From NCBI GenBank assembly GCA_900547645.1, contig URHP01000007.1:1-41870 (forward strand): a DNA stretch of 41,870 bases, in the 5' to 3' direction. Positions within the stretch are counted from its first letter, which is position 1, and each line of letters starts with the position of its first letter. Origin of the DNA: an uncultured Eubacteriales bacterium. GTDB lineage: Bacteria > Bacillota > Clostridia > Christensenellales > Borkfalkiaceae. Shown one piece after another: positions 25,963 through 33,950 of the stretch. The notes beneath the pieces were generated by a model. That model was not told where the DNA came from, made no database searches, and saw only the letters and a list, made by a program, of their open reading frames with translations. Both the position numbers and the translations under genes were made by a program.

Positions 25963-26904
25963 ATGAAGAAATTTGCAATTTTCGTCGATTCGGGTGCAAA
26001 TATCCCCAACGACATCCGCATCGCGCGTGAGATACACGTCATTTCTTTTCAGTATATGATCGACGGCGTGGAACACCCCTGCTTTACGGAAGGCATGCCG
26101 TTTGAAGAGACCGCAAAACAATTCTATGACGCCATGCGCGCAGGCGCCGAAGCAAAGACTTCCCTGCTGAGCGCGGAGGTCTTCGAAGAGGCGCTCCGTC
26201 CCGCTTTGGAAGAAGGGCGCGACGTCCTGCTGTTCACCATCTCTTCCGGGGTCAGCGGCACCTTTGCGCAGGCGCAGGAGGCCGCCGGACGACTCATGAA
26301 GGAATTCCCCGAGCGCAAAGTCTTCGCACTCGACAGCGCAAACGCCTCCCTCGGAGAAGGGCTCATCGCCATCAAAGCGGCAGACCTGCGGGACCTCGGC
26401 GAGAGCGCGCAGGCGTGCGCAGAATGGGTGAAAGAAAATACCTATAAGATGAACAGCTACTTTACGGTGGACGATCTCAAATACCTGCGCCGCAGCGGAC
26501 GCATTTCACGCACGGTTGCAATCGCGGGAACGCTTCTGAATATCAAGCCCCTTCTCCGCGCCGACGAGAGCACAAACGCAAAGATCGTTGCCTGCGGCAA
26601 GGCGCGCGGCAGGAGAAAGGCGCTGGAAGCGATCGCCGAAACCTTTTTCAAACGCGCCATCCGCCCCGAAAGCAGTCTGGTCGCCATCACGCACGGCGAC
26701 TGTCCCGAAGACGCCGAATTCCTTGCAAATCTGCTGCGCGCGAAGGGCGTGAACAATATTATCGTGGAGTATCACGACATCTGTACGGGATCGCACGTCG
26801 GTCCCGGAATGGTCGGGCTCTTCTTCTGGGGCAAGGACCGCCGTGCCGCCCTTCCCGAAGCGGAACAGCAGCCCGCCGCACATCCCGCCCTGCACAAGGC
26901 ATAA
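25963..26904 (+). CDS. DegV family (fatty-acid-binding) protein
   Basis: A 313-residue two-domain DegV/FakB-type protein. It shows the N-terminal IFVDSGANIP segment, the lipid-site motif TSLLSAEVFEEAL, FTISSGVSGTFAQAQEAA, and the C-terminal domain signature DDLKYLRRSGRIS followed by LNIKPLLRADE. Such proteins bind a fatty acid and, where a FakA kinase exists, present it for phosphorylation and phospholipid synthesis; FakA is not in this window. AAGGAG lies six to seven bases before ATG 25963. The arms GGACGGAAA (25885-25893) and TTTCCGTCC (25942-25950) flank the region just before the ribosome site. Confidence 0.9.
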   Translation: MKKFAIFVDSGANIPNDIRIAREIHVISFQYMIDGVEHPCFTEGMPFEETAKQFYDAMRAGAEAKTSLLSAEVFEEALRPALEEGRDVLLFTISSGVSGTFAQAQEAAGRLMKEFPERKVFALDSANASLGEGLIAIKAADLRDLGESAQACAEWVKENTYKMNSYFTVDDLKYLRRSGRISRTVAIAGTLLNIKPLLRADESTNAKIVACGKARGRRKALEAIAETFFKRAIRPESSLVAITHGDCPEDAEFLANLLRAKGVNNIIVEYHDICTGSHVGPGMVGLFFWGKDRRAALPEAEQQPAAHPALHKA

Positions 26905-26910
26905 CTTTGC

Positions 26911-26939
26911 TTGCCTTTTTCCCATAATCGGCGTATAAT
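26911..26939 (+). promoter_or_regulatory. Sigma-A promoter of tRNA-Leu
   Basis: TTGCCT (26911-26916), a 17-bp spacer and TATAAT (26934-26939), ending 13 bp before the mature tRNA 5' end. Confidence 0.8.
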
Positions 26940-26952
26940 AATGGCATTATCC

Positions 26953-27034
26953 GCCGCCGTGGTGAAATTGGCAGACACGCAGGACTTAGAATCCTGTGGA
27001 GTGATCCGTATCGGTTCGAATCCGATCGGCGGCA
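26953..27034 (+). tRNA. tRNA-Leu (anticodon UAG)
   Basis: An 82-nt class II tRNA. The acceptor arms GCCGCCG (26953-26959) and CGGCGGC (27027-27033) pair fully and are followed by discriminator A at 27034. The anticodon stem CAGGA/TCCTG encloses CTTAGAA, giving anticodon TAG (26987-26989). A long variable arm and the T-loop GGTTCGAATCC are present. The 3' CCA is not encoded. Confidence 0.97.
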
Positions 27035-27041
27035 TAAGACG

Positions 27042-27076
27042 CGCCGCGCCGTTCTTGAAGAACGGCGCGGCGTTTT
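27042..27076 (+). terminator. Terminator of tRNA-Leu
   Basis: A 14-bp GC-rich stem (27042-27055 with 27059-27072) and 3-nt loop followed by TTTTC. The convergent DUF1848 gene ends 40 bp further on. Confidence 0.92.
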
Positions 27077-27115
27077 CATTTATGTTCCGCTGCAGAATCC
27101 AACTCTGTCGGCGGT

Positions 27116-28069
27116 CTACTCTGCGTCTCCGTCAAAGAGCGAACTTTGACGGGATACACTCTTCAAAAAGCTTTTCTGGTCGCCCTGCAACAACGTATCG
27201 CCTTCTTCAAGATGCCCCAGCAAGAGCGGTGAATCGGGATCATGCAGGAGGTAATTTTCCTGCGCCTTCTGCGGACTCTTGTTTGCATAACAGTATTTAC
27301 AGCCATTGAGACAGGTATCGTATGCGCCGATGTCTCGGCTTTCGATGCAATGGCAGCCTTCACGCAGACCCCTGTGCTTCAGATCTTTGAATTCACACCC
27401 GTTTGCCCTGCCAAGGATCTCCAGCGTGGCGCATCCGGACGGATGAATCCCGTAGCGCGACCAATCCCCGTTGGTGCCGCAGGTCTGCAGGTAAATGCCG
27501 TACTTCGCCGCAATTTTTCCAAGTCCTTCGGCGAGACGCTCTTTATCGCGTTCCGTCAGCGGAATGAGTTCGGGCATATTGGCTTGCAGCTTTTTATACA
27601 TTTCGACGAAACTGAAAATACAGCGGTCAATGTGCGGCGCAAGCTGCTCCGCCAGATACGCAAACGTATCGAGATGGCGCTCGATCGTATATTCCCGCGT
27701 GAGCAGAACGGGATCGTAACGCCATGCCACCCTCTGTCTGCCAACCAGCGCAGAAAGCATCTTCAGTGTTCCGACGCTGTCGTCGATCGACGGAACGCCC
27801 GGCTCGATCTCTCTGCCGTATGCGGTGATCGTAAAATGAAAGTACGTGCGGTATCGGTCCGTGATCTCATGAAGGCGCGACAGAACAGGCGCATAGTTTT
27901 TGGAGCAGAACAGAACGCAGTCGATCCTGTCGGGAGAAAGCTCATAGCGCGTGACTTTGTGCGGAAAGAGCGGATTGCGTGTATAGACGTAGCCCTCCCG
28001 AAACCGTCTGAACAGCCACTCCGAAAAATACTGTACAGTGTCCGTCCGCGCGCCCGTATTCAAGATCAC
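27116..28069 (-). CDS. DUF1848 family protein with C-terminal Cys cluster
   Basis: A 317-residue protein of the DUF1848 family. The start is GTG at 28069 (VILNTGARTDTVQYFSEW), with AAGGAGG seven bases upstream. It has a TIM-barrel-like body (IDCVLFCSKNYAP, VAWRYDPVLL) and a C-terminal cysteine cluster (CHCIESRDIGAYDTC then CKYCYAN) that resembles the Fe-S site of radical SAM enzymes but lies at the opposite end. Function is unknown; Fe-S and possibly AdoMet binding are inferred. It is the last gene of the hslO-linked run, separated from the previous gene by 72 bp with no promoter or terminator that I can see. Confidence 0.8.
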   Translation of the reverse strand: MILNTGARTDTVQYFSEWLFRRFREGYVYTRNPLFPHKVTRYELSPDRIDCVLFCSKNYAPVLSRLHEITDRYRTYFHFTITAYGREIEPGVPSIDDSVGTLKMLSALVGRQRVAWRYDPVLLTREYTIERHLDTFAYLAEQLAPHIDRCIFSFVEMYKKLQANMPELIPLTERDKERLAEGLGKIAAKYGIYLQTCGTNGDWSRYGIHPSGCATLEILGRANGCEFKDLKHRGLREGCHCIESRDIGAYDTCLNGCKYCYANKSPQKAQENYLLHDPDSPLLLGHLEEGDTLLQGDQKSFLKSVSRQSSLFDGDAE

Positions 28070-28141
28070 ATGTACCCCTCCTTCCACCCGGCAACGCACT
28101 TACGCGCGCCCCGCTGCGACTCAATATGTCTGTCTTCACCG

Positions 28142-28975
28142 TCAGGCATCCGTCTTGCCCGAAGCGGGTTCGGGCGGAAGCTGAGACTGTTCGAGGATCT
28201 CCTGATAGTACGGATCGTTGGTAAAATCGCGCGGCTTGGTGTATTCGCCGCCCAGCGCCTCGATCGCATATTTGAGTTCGCGGAACTCCAGAAAATTGAT
28301 GTCGTCGCGGTCGATATAGTCGAGCAGAACGGGCAGCGCGCGCTCATCGCCGTAAGCGGCAAGATAGCTTGCGTGCATGGGGACTTCGTCCCCGGTGCGG
28401 AAAGCGTTCATCAGGATATCGAACACCCTGTCGTCACGCTGCTTACAGCGCGAGAGGATCTCCAGCATGATCTCCCGCTCCTGCCCAGCCTCGTAACAGG
28501 CGATCGCCCGCTCCTTGGCGGCGTCCGCCCCTCCCTTGAGCTGTTCGCAGACCGCTTCCTTGATGTCTGCGCTCACTTCGGAAATCAGAAGATCGAAATA
28601 GGCGGGATACGCCTTTTCGTTGCTCCCCGCAAGATTGACGGCAAGCGTCAGGATCTCCTCCTCCCGCAGGGACAGCAGGCGCACGAGCGCATCCGTGCAG
28701 CCGCGGCGCTCGATCTCGCGGCACAGAAAATCGGAGACGGGCACCCCTTCCGAAACGTGCCGCGCAAGCGCATCGCACAGCTCTTCATCCGTCATGGAAG
28801 AGTAGTACTGTCTGGGCGTCGCGCCCGCCTTGGCGACATAGGTATCGCCGAACTGCCGGTACAGCTTGGGAATGACGTTTTCCCACTGCTTTTCCGTATA
28901 CTTTGTCGGATTGTCGCGGATATATTCAGCGAGTTTCTCGTCGAACAGACCGTCGAAATCGATGAGTTTTTTCAT
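28142..28975 (-). CDS. Helical-repeat (HEAT-like) protein, function unknown
   Basis: A 277-residue acidic, soluble protein. Regular pairs of amphipathic helices (ALVRLLSLREEEILTLAVNL, RDDRVFDILMNAF, DERALPVLLDYIDRDD) suggest a HEAT or ARM-like solenoid, probably a protein-binding scaffold. No catalytic motif is visible. It starts seven bases after the TPR gene upstream, with GAGGG before its ATG, so the two are surely co-transcribed and may act together. Confidence 0.7.
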   Translation of the reverse strand: MKKLIDFDGLFDEKLAEYIRDNPTKYTEKQWENVIPKLYRQFGDTYVAKAGATPRQYYSSMTDEELCDALARHVSEGVPVSDFLCREIERRGCTDALVRLLSLREEEILTLAVNLAGSNEKAYPAYFDLLISEVSADIKEAVCEQLKGGADAAKERAIACYEAGQEREIMLEILSRCKQRDDRVFDILMNAFRTGDEVPMHASYLAAYGDERALPVLLDYIDRDDINFLEFRELKYAIEALGGEYTKPRDFTNDPYYQEILEQSQLPPEPASGKTDA

Positions 28976-28982
28976 ATCGCCC

Positions 28983-30647
28983 TCACATCATGAAATCCAG
29001 AATCTGCTGCGTCGTATACTTGTTTGCATCGAAGAGATCGACGATCTCGGCAAGCGAGCGTTCCCCGCCCTTCAGGCGCGATTCACGGTAGATCGCCGCG
29101 GCGAGCGCCGCACGCTCGTCGCAGTAATCGAGCGCGCCCGCCTCTTCCAGCGTGGCATACACGTCCTCCGCCGCCGCGCAGATCTTGCCCTCGTTTTCCT
29201 CGGAAAGCAGCGCAAACTTGGAATATACGTCCGCAAACGCCTTCATGAACGCGTCCGCCTTCTTCTGCCCGATCTCGATCTTGTGCGTGAAAAATTCCTT
29301 ATAGACGTTGCACACGACGACGCCGAACGATTCCTCTTCGTTGCGCATGGTCAGCGCATGCAGAATGTTGATCTTGGAAAATTCCTCCAGGCTGCAGTCG
29401 AGCAGAACTTCGCGCAAAAACGCGTCGGCGCGGACGCGCACGGCAACGCGCACGGCGAGCGACTGCAATTTTTCGTCCCGCCCTTCCATCTCGTCAAAGG
29501 CGATCCGGAAAAAGGTGTCGAGCTGCGGAAGTTCCGCAATGCGCCGCGCGTCACGCTCTTCCACGGACGCCGCCGCCAGCAGAAAACTTGCGATCGTCTC
29601 GTACTCGTCCTCGGGAACGCGGTAATAGTAGGTCATGGAAAAGGTCTGCTCGTCGCCGTCCTTGCACTTGCGCATGCGCTCCAGATAGTAGTCGGCGACC
29701 GCTTTGCGCGGATAGACGGTGGTGAGCGTTTCCAGCGACTCGATCGCCTCGTCCTGTCTGTCCGTACGCCACGCGGCAACGGCGCGGAACCAAAGTATGT
29801 TTTCATCATAGGGAAGGCGGTCCGCAAGCAGCGTCAGCTTTTCGTACGCAGGCTCATCCAGTCCCGTCTCGCACAGCGCGGTCGCAACGCGGTACAGATC
29901 GTCCGTCGCGTCCACGGAAAGGGAGGCAAGTTTTTCCGCAACGCGCTTCGCCCCGTCCTTATCCCCGCGCGCGCCCAGCACGGCGCAGTAGGTCGTGAGC
30001 GCCTGCACGTTGTCGGGATGCTTTTCCAACAATGTCTCGCACTCGCGCTGCGCGCCCTCCTCGTCGCCCGTCATGAGCGTACACATGGCGGAAAGCCCCG
30101 CCGCCGACGGATAATCCGAACTTTCCGCGGGGACTTCGCCGAATTTTTCGCGCGCCTTGTCAAGTTCGCCCGCCTTTAACAGCGCCAGCCCCTCCGACAG
30201 CAGCTCCGGCTCGGGCGCGCCCTCCGCATGCACCAGCCGCAGCCGCGGCGCGGCGGCACGGCGGAACAGATTCCCGATTTCGGCGGCGCCCTCAGGCGAG
30301 AGCTGCCCCTCTTCCGCAAAGGCACGGTGATAATAGAGCGCGGACTGGACGTCGTTGCCCATGTTCATAAAGGCGACCGCAAGCCCCTCGTATCCCTCGC
30401 CGAAATCCGCCTCGTTACAGGTATCCAGAAAGCGGAACCACGCGTCTGCGGCAAGGTTCCACAGTTCCAGCCCTTCATAGATGTCCGCGGCAAGCGCCTG
30501 CGCATCCGCACTCGGCGCATACATCCCGTTGCGTTTATTGAGCAATTTGAGCGCGCCGAGATAATTTCCGTCCTGCAGACGGTTTTCCACGCTCTCCAAA
30601 AGGAACTCATCGCTGAGATCCAGCTTCCGTACGTTGTCTTCCTTCAT
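28983..30647 (-). CDS. TPR-repeat protein
   Basis: A 554-residue soluble protein. The N-terminal ~340 residues show tetratricopeptide-like helix pairs (YLGALKLLNKRNGMYAPSADAQ, EGLALLKAGELDKAREKFGEV, LWFRAVAAWRTDRQDEAIESL). The C-terminal ~200 residues are helical without clear repeats. TPR proteins usually assemble other proteins; the partner is unknown. The ATG overlaps the hslO stop by four bases (30644-30647), so translation is coupled to a redox-regulated chaperone gene. Confidence 0.8.
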   Translation of the reverse strand: MKEDNVRKLDLSDEFLLESVENRLQDGNYLGALKLLNKRNGMYAPSADAQALAADIYEGLELWNLAADAWFRFLDTCNEADFGEGYEGLAVAFMNMGNDVQSALYYHRAFAEEGQLSPEGAAEIGNLFRRAAAPRLRLVHAEGAPEPELLSEGLALLKAGELDKAREKFGEVPAESSDYPSAAGLSAMCTLMTGDEEGAQRECETLLEKHPDNVQALTTYCAVLGARGDKDGAKRVAEKLASLSVDATDDLYRVATALCETGLDEPAYEKLTLLADRLPYDENILWFRAVAAWRTDRQDEAIESLETLTTVYPRKAVADYYLERMRKCKDGDEQTFSMTYYYRVPEDEYETIASFLLAAASVEERDARRIAELPQLDTFFRIAFDEMEGRDEKLQSLAVRVAVRVRADAFLREVLLDCSLEEFSKINILHALTMRNEEESFGVVVCNVYKEFFTHKIEIGQKKADAFMKAFADVYSKFALLSEENEGKICAAAEDVYATLEEAGALDYCDERAALAAAIYRESRLKGGERSLAEIVDLFDANKYTTQQILDFMM

Positions 30648-31519
30648 GCATTCTCCCCGAAAAGCTTGCGCAAATCGTCTTCATCAAATGTATAATCGGC
30701 GTTACAATAGTGGCAGTGCACGCGGATCTCGCCCTGCTGCGCAAGCAGCGCACGCGCATCCTCCCGTCCCATGGCGAGTACGGCAGATGCCGCCCGTTCC
30801 CGCGAACAATGGCAGGAAAAGCGCACGTCGCGCACGGAAACGTCCTTCGCGCCAAAGGCGGAGAGAACGGACTGCGCGCCCGCTTCCGCAATGACGGAAG
30901 AGAGATTCCGGTACCTGCCGATCGCTTCCTGCGCAAAATCCAGCGCTTCGTCGCCCGCGCCCGGAAGCGGCTGCAAAAAGACGCCGCCCGCACCGATGCA
31001 GCGGCCGTCAGGCGCAATCTTCACGCCGAGCGCGACCGCCGTGGGACGCTGTTCGCTCGTCAGAAAATAGGCGGACAGATCCTCGGCGATCTCCCCCGAG
31101 ACAAGCGGACTTGTCCCGACGAAAGGGATCCCCTCGCCGTCGTCGCGGATCACGGTAAACGTTCCGTTTTTGCCGACGCAACGCCCGACGTCAAGTTTCC
31201 CGTCCGCACGGGGCGGGAGCTGTACGTCCGGATGTTCGATAAATCCGCGGATGTTCAGCGCGCCGTCCGCCGCGGTACCGATCTTGCCGCCGGCGCCGCC
31301 CCCGTCCACCGAGACGGAGAGCGAGCTCTTCTCCTCTTTCAGCCAGCCCGCAAGGTATGCCGTCGCAGTCAGCGTCCTGCCGAGCGCCGCCGCCGCAACG
31401 GGCGAGAGCGCATGACGGACGATCGCCTCGTTCACGAGCGCGGTCGTATCGAGGACGGCAAGGGAGACGCGCTCCTTCCAAACGAGCGCGCGGTAAAGTT
31501 TGCTTACGGTTTCCGGCAT
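30644..31519 (-). CDS. hslO: Redox-regulated chaperone Hsp33
   Basis: A 291-residue cytosolic holdase chaperone that is switched on by oxidation. The N-terminal core shows the family pattern (ALSPVAAAALGRTLTATAYL, VSVDGGGAGGKIGTAADG, GTFTVIRDDG), and the C-terminal zinc site has all four cysteines: C236 and C238 in CHC, and C269 and C272 in CHYC. Loss of zinc and disulfide formation at these residues activates Hsp33. The length is normal. It overlaps the methyltransferase gene by 16 nt and the TPR gene by 4 nt. Confidence 0.95.
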   Translation of the reverse strand: MPETVSKLYRALVWKERVSLAVLDTTALVNEAIVRHALSPVAAAALGRTLTATAYLAGWLKEEKSSLSVSVDGGGAGGKIGTAADGALNIRGFIEHPDVQLPPRADGKLDVGRCVGKNGTFTVIRDDGEGIPFVGTSPLVSGEIAEDLSAYFLTSEQRPTAVALGVKIAPDGRCIGAGGVFLQPLPGAGDEALDFAQEAIGRYRNLSSVIAEAGAQSVLSAFGAKDVSVRDVRFSCHCSRERAASAVLAMGREDARALLAQQGEIRVHCHYCNADYTFDEDDLRKLFGENA

Positions 31520-32232
31520 ATGAAATTCACCCTGTCGCTTTTTTCCGGATCTCCGCCGAGATGCCCTTCGACGCGCAGCACGTCGAACCCGGCGCCCTCC
31601 AGCGCCGCACGCACGGCGTCCGTCTCATGGATATACTGCACGTGCCGCTCGTCAAAGCGATCGAACGCGCCGTCTGCACGGCGCACGAAGAGCGTGACGT
31701 CCATTTCCACGCGGTCATCCAGCAGATGATTGAACACAAGATATGTAACCTCGTCCCGGTCGTCCGCAAACACATTATCCGCAATTTTTTCGCGTAATTT
31801 GTATGCAGAGGAGAGATCGAACCAAAAGATCCCCCCTTTATGAAGGGAAGCGGCGGCGCGGCGGAACGCCGCAGGCAGCTTTGCGGGCGGGATATAATTG
31901 TAACAGTCGTTCGGAGAAATGATAAAATCGAATTTCCCGAGGGAAAGTTTCGCCGCGTCCGCCTGCACGAAGGAGACGGAAAGCCCCGCTTCCCGCGCAA
32001 GGCGCATTCCTTCGGAGAGCATGGGCGCGGAGAGATCGGCGCCCGTCATCCGATAGCCGCCCGCCGCAAGCGCACGGCAGAACGCGCCGCTGCCGCAGCC
32101 GACCTCCAGCCCCTTTTCCCCCGCGCCGAGCGCACGCAGCCCGGAAAGAAAATACTGCGACCATTGTTCATAGCCGCAGTCGTCGTTGAGTCGTTCAAAC
32201 CATTCGGAAAGATGATCGTATGCCTGCGCCAT
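31504..32232 (-). CDS. Class I SAM-dependent methyltransferase
   Basis: A 242-residue Rossmann methyltransferase with motif I GLEVGCGSGAFCRAL, an acidic residue in TGADLSAPML, and FDFIISPNDCYNYI as motif IV. The substrate is unknown; the fold is of the small-molecule type with a strand-rich C-terminal part. Two starts are possible: ATG 32244, which overlaps the previous stop as TGATG but lacks a ribosome site, or ATG 32232 with GAGGG six bases upstream, which I prefer. It lies within the hslO-linked operon. Confidence 0.85.
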   Translation of the reverse strand: MAQAYDHLSEWFERLNDDCGYEQWSQYFLSGLRALGAGEKGLEVGCGSGAFCRALAAGGYRMTGADLSAPMLSEGMRLAREAGLSVSFVQADAAKLSLGKFDFIISPNDCYNYIPPAKLPAAFRRAAASLHKGGIFWFDLSSAYKLREKIADNVFADDRDEVTYLVFNHLLDDRVEMDVTLFVRRADGAFDRFDERHVQYIHETDAVRAALEGAGFDVLRVEGHLGGDPEKSDRVNFICRKP

Positions 32233-32243
32233 GCCTTCCCTCA

Positions 32244-33548
32244 TCAGCGCTTGTTGAGCATTTTGGGCGGTCTGGGCGCCTTTTTCTTCTTTTTCCTGCC
32301 CTCGTCCTCTTCCCGGAGCGCACGCTCGCGCTCCTCGAACTGGCGGTTGTACTCGATGTACCGCTCGTCGCTCTTGTGTTCTTCCTCATAGGCGCGCGTG
32401 TCCTCTTCGATCGCCTCCTTGCTCTGCCGCAGCTTTTCAAGGTCTTCACGCGAGAATGAATCGGGAAGCTGATACACTTCCAGATCGTCGTCGATGGGTT
32501 TGATGGGACGGCAAACAAGTTTGCTCTTGCCCTGCGCCACGATCAAGCGGCGGTATTCGCGCATCGCCGCACTGTCCTGCGCGGCATCGGGCTTTGCACC
32601 CTCCTTGGGCTTGTCCTTGTTGTAGAGCCCTCTGCCCGTCGCCACGCCGATGGCAGGATTGACGAACTTGTCGAACGCCCACTGGGAATAGTCCAGCCAG
32701 ACGAGCAGCATATAGGAAAGTCCGAAAAAGAGCAGGATCAGAATGCCGATGACGGCAAAAAATCCTGAAGTAAACAGCGTCAGGAAGATGGGCCAGGTAG
32801 CGAGCGCCGCAAAGAAAACAGTCTGCGGGAAGGTGCCGACCGTCATGACGACGGCATTCCGGAAGAGCGCCCAAGGCCCCTGCTTGTAGCTGATCCCCAG
32901 CGAGATCATCCAGAAAAAGAGCAGTACGGCAAAGGCAACAAAGATATAGCCCACCACTTTGGAGGCAATCAGCCACCCTGCTCCGTCCGAACCCATCGAA
33001 ACCAGCCAGTCGGCAAGATTGCCCATCGTGCGCGCGATGAACAGGATAATTGTAAACACGAGCACCGCTTCCAGCACGTTCCAATAGTTGCGGCGGATGC
33101 CGCGCAGGAAATCGTTCGCGACGAAGATGCCCTCCGTCCAGATGAGGTTCCGGATGATGTAGCCGCCGCCCGAAATGCCGAGCGCGGCGATCGCGCCTGC
33201 CGGAATGAACAGCGCAAAGAAGAAGAGATCTGCCTGGAACATGTTCATTTCCGCATACCCGACAAGTTCGGGAAGCACGGGGTATCCCACGCCGAGACCC
33301 GCGCCGAACGGTCCGAGCGTACCCTGCAGGCTGATCGCAAAGATGCGCCACACGATGACTGCGGCAAGGGGCAGGAAGGTGAGCACCATCAGCAGATTGA
33401 TGAGCACAAGTTTGCCGAATCTTCCCTTGAGAATGTCCCAGAAGAGCGCCCAACGGCTTGTGGGAAGCGTGCTGCGCGCATAATCTTCGCTGCGCTCCTT
33501 CCCTTCCAGCCAACGGGCGACAAGCCCCTTTCTTTCTCTGTCTGCCAT
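32244..33548 (-). CDS. Polytopic membrane protein (DUF624-like) with charged tail
   Basis: A 434-residue protein. Residues ~35-300 contain six or so membrane helices, and the first pair (FGKLVLINLLMVLTFLPLAAVIV) and overall layout recall DUF624/YesL proteins. The last ~130 residues are cytosolic, strongly charged and probably coiled coil (EAIEEDTRAYEEEHKSDE), ending in a lysine-rich stretch (GRKKKKKAPRPPK) that could contact RNA, ribosomes or acidic lipids. GGAG precedes ATG 33548. It is the first gene of the six-gene run that includes hslO. Its function is unknown. Confidence 0.75.
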   Translation of the reverse strand: MADRERKGLVARWLEGKERSEDYARSTLPTSRWALFWDILKGRFGKLVLINLLMVLTFLPLAAVIVWRIFAISLQGTLGPFGAGLGVGYPVLPELVGYAEMNMFQADLFFFALFIPAGAIAALGISGGGYIIRNLIWTEGIFVANDFLRGIRRNYWNVLEAVLVFTIILFIARTMGNLADWLVSMGSDGAGWLIASKVVGYIFVAFAVLLFFWMISLGISYKQGPWALFRNAVVMTVGTFPQTVFFAALATWPIFLTLFTSGFFAVIGILILLFFGLSYMLLVWLDYSQWAFDKFVNPAIGVATGRGLYNKDKPKEGAKPDAAQDSAAMREYRRLIVAQGKSKLVCRPIKPIDDDLEVYQLPDSFSREDLEKLRQSKEAIEEDTRAYEEEHKSDERYIEYNRQFEERERALREEDEGRKKKKKAPRPPKMLNKR

Positions 33549-33604
33549 ATATGTTTTCTCCGTTTTCCGCGTGTTTGACGGACGGAAAGACCGCCCATGC
33601 GGTT

Positions 33605-33633
33605 ATTGTACTACAAATCGCAAAATAATTCAA
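33605..33633 (-). promoter_or_regulatory. Sigma-A promoter of the hslO-linked operon
   Basis: TTGAAT (33633-33628), a 17-bp spacer and TACAAT (33610-33605) on the minus strand. It drives the run from 33548 down to about 27116. Confidence 0.75.
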
Positions 33634-33652
33634 TTGAATTCGGGCAAATTCC

Positions 33653-33681
33653 TTGATTTTTCTGTGTACGTATGATAAAAT
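33653..33681 (+). promoter_or_regulatory. Sigma-A promoter of the lysine operon
   Basis: TTGATT (33653-33658), a 17-bp spacer and TAAAAT (33676-33681). The start near 33688 coincides with the first base of riboswitch helix P1. Confidence 0.8.
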
Positions 33682-33687
33682 TGTCTC

Positions 33688-33867
33688 GCTAAAAAGAGGA
33701 GCGGGCGAACATGAGTACCGTACGCAGAGAGGAACGGGGATTCCTCGCAGGATGCGCACGGGAAAGGGTATCCCCGCCGAAGCGATCCGTTTTCCCCGCG
33801 GATCTGCTGGGTTTGCGGGAGAATACCCGCATTCCTGTCACCGTCCGCGGTGAAGCGCTTTTTCGGC
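33688..33867 (+). promoter_or_regulatory. Lysine riboswitch (L-box)
   Basis: The leader shows the conserved L-box blocks in order: AAAAAGAGGAGCG (5' side of P1), AGTA at 33714-33717, GGGAAAGGG then CGCCGAAGCG, GCTGGGTT, CTGTCACC and GAAGCGCTTTTT (3' side of P1). Spacing and order fit the known aptamer. It precedes asd-dapA-dapB, the first steps of diaminopimelate/lysine synthesis, and is followed by a terminator at 33889-33915. Lysine binding should therefore turn the operon off. Confidence 0.95.
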
Positions 33868-33888
33868 AGATCTTACTGAAAAAGGCGA

Positions 33889-33915
33889 AGAAGGCGGACG
33901 ACCGCCTTCTTTTTT
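33889..33915 (+). terminator. Riboswitch-controlled terminator
   Basis: AGAAGGCGG (33889-33897) pairs with CCGCCTTCT (33902-33910) around ACGA and is followed by TTTTT. The 5' arm overlaps GCGGACG (33894-33900), which is complementary to CGTCCGC at 33842-33848 in aptamer helix P5, giving a plausible antiterminator. Confidence 0.9.
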
Positions 33916-33950
33916 CCTTCCGTCAGAAACCTCTTTCAAGGAGAACGATC

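Noticed and set aside
33711..33950. 80-codon N-terminal extension of asd
   Set aside because: This stretch is the lysine riboswitch and its terminator. The real start at 33951 has a good ribosome site and begins at the conserved N-terminus.
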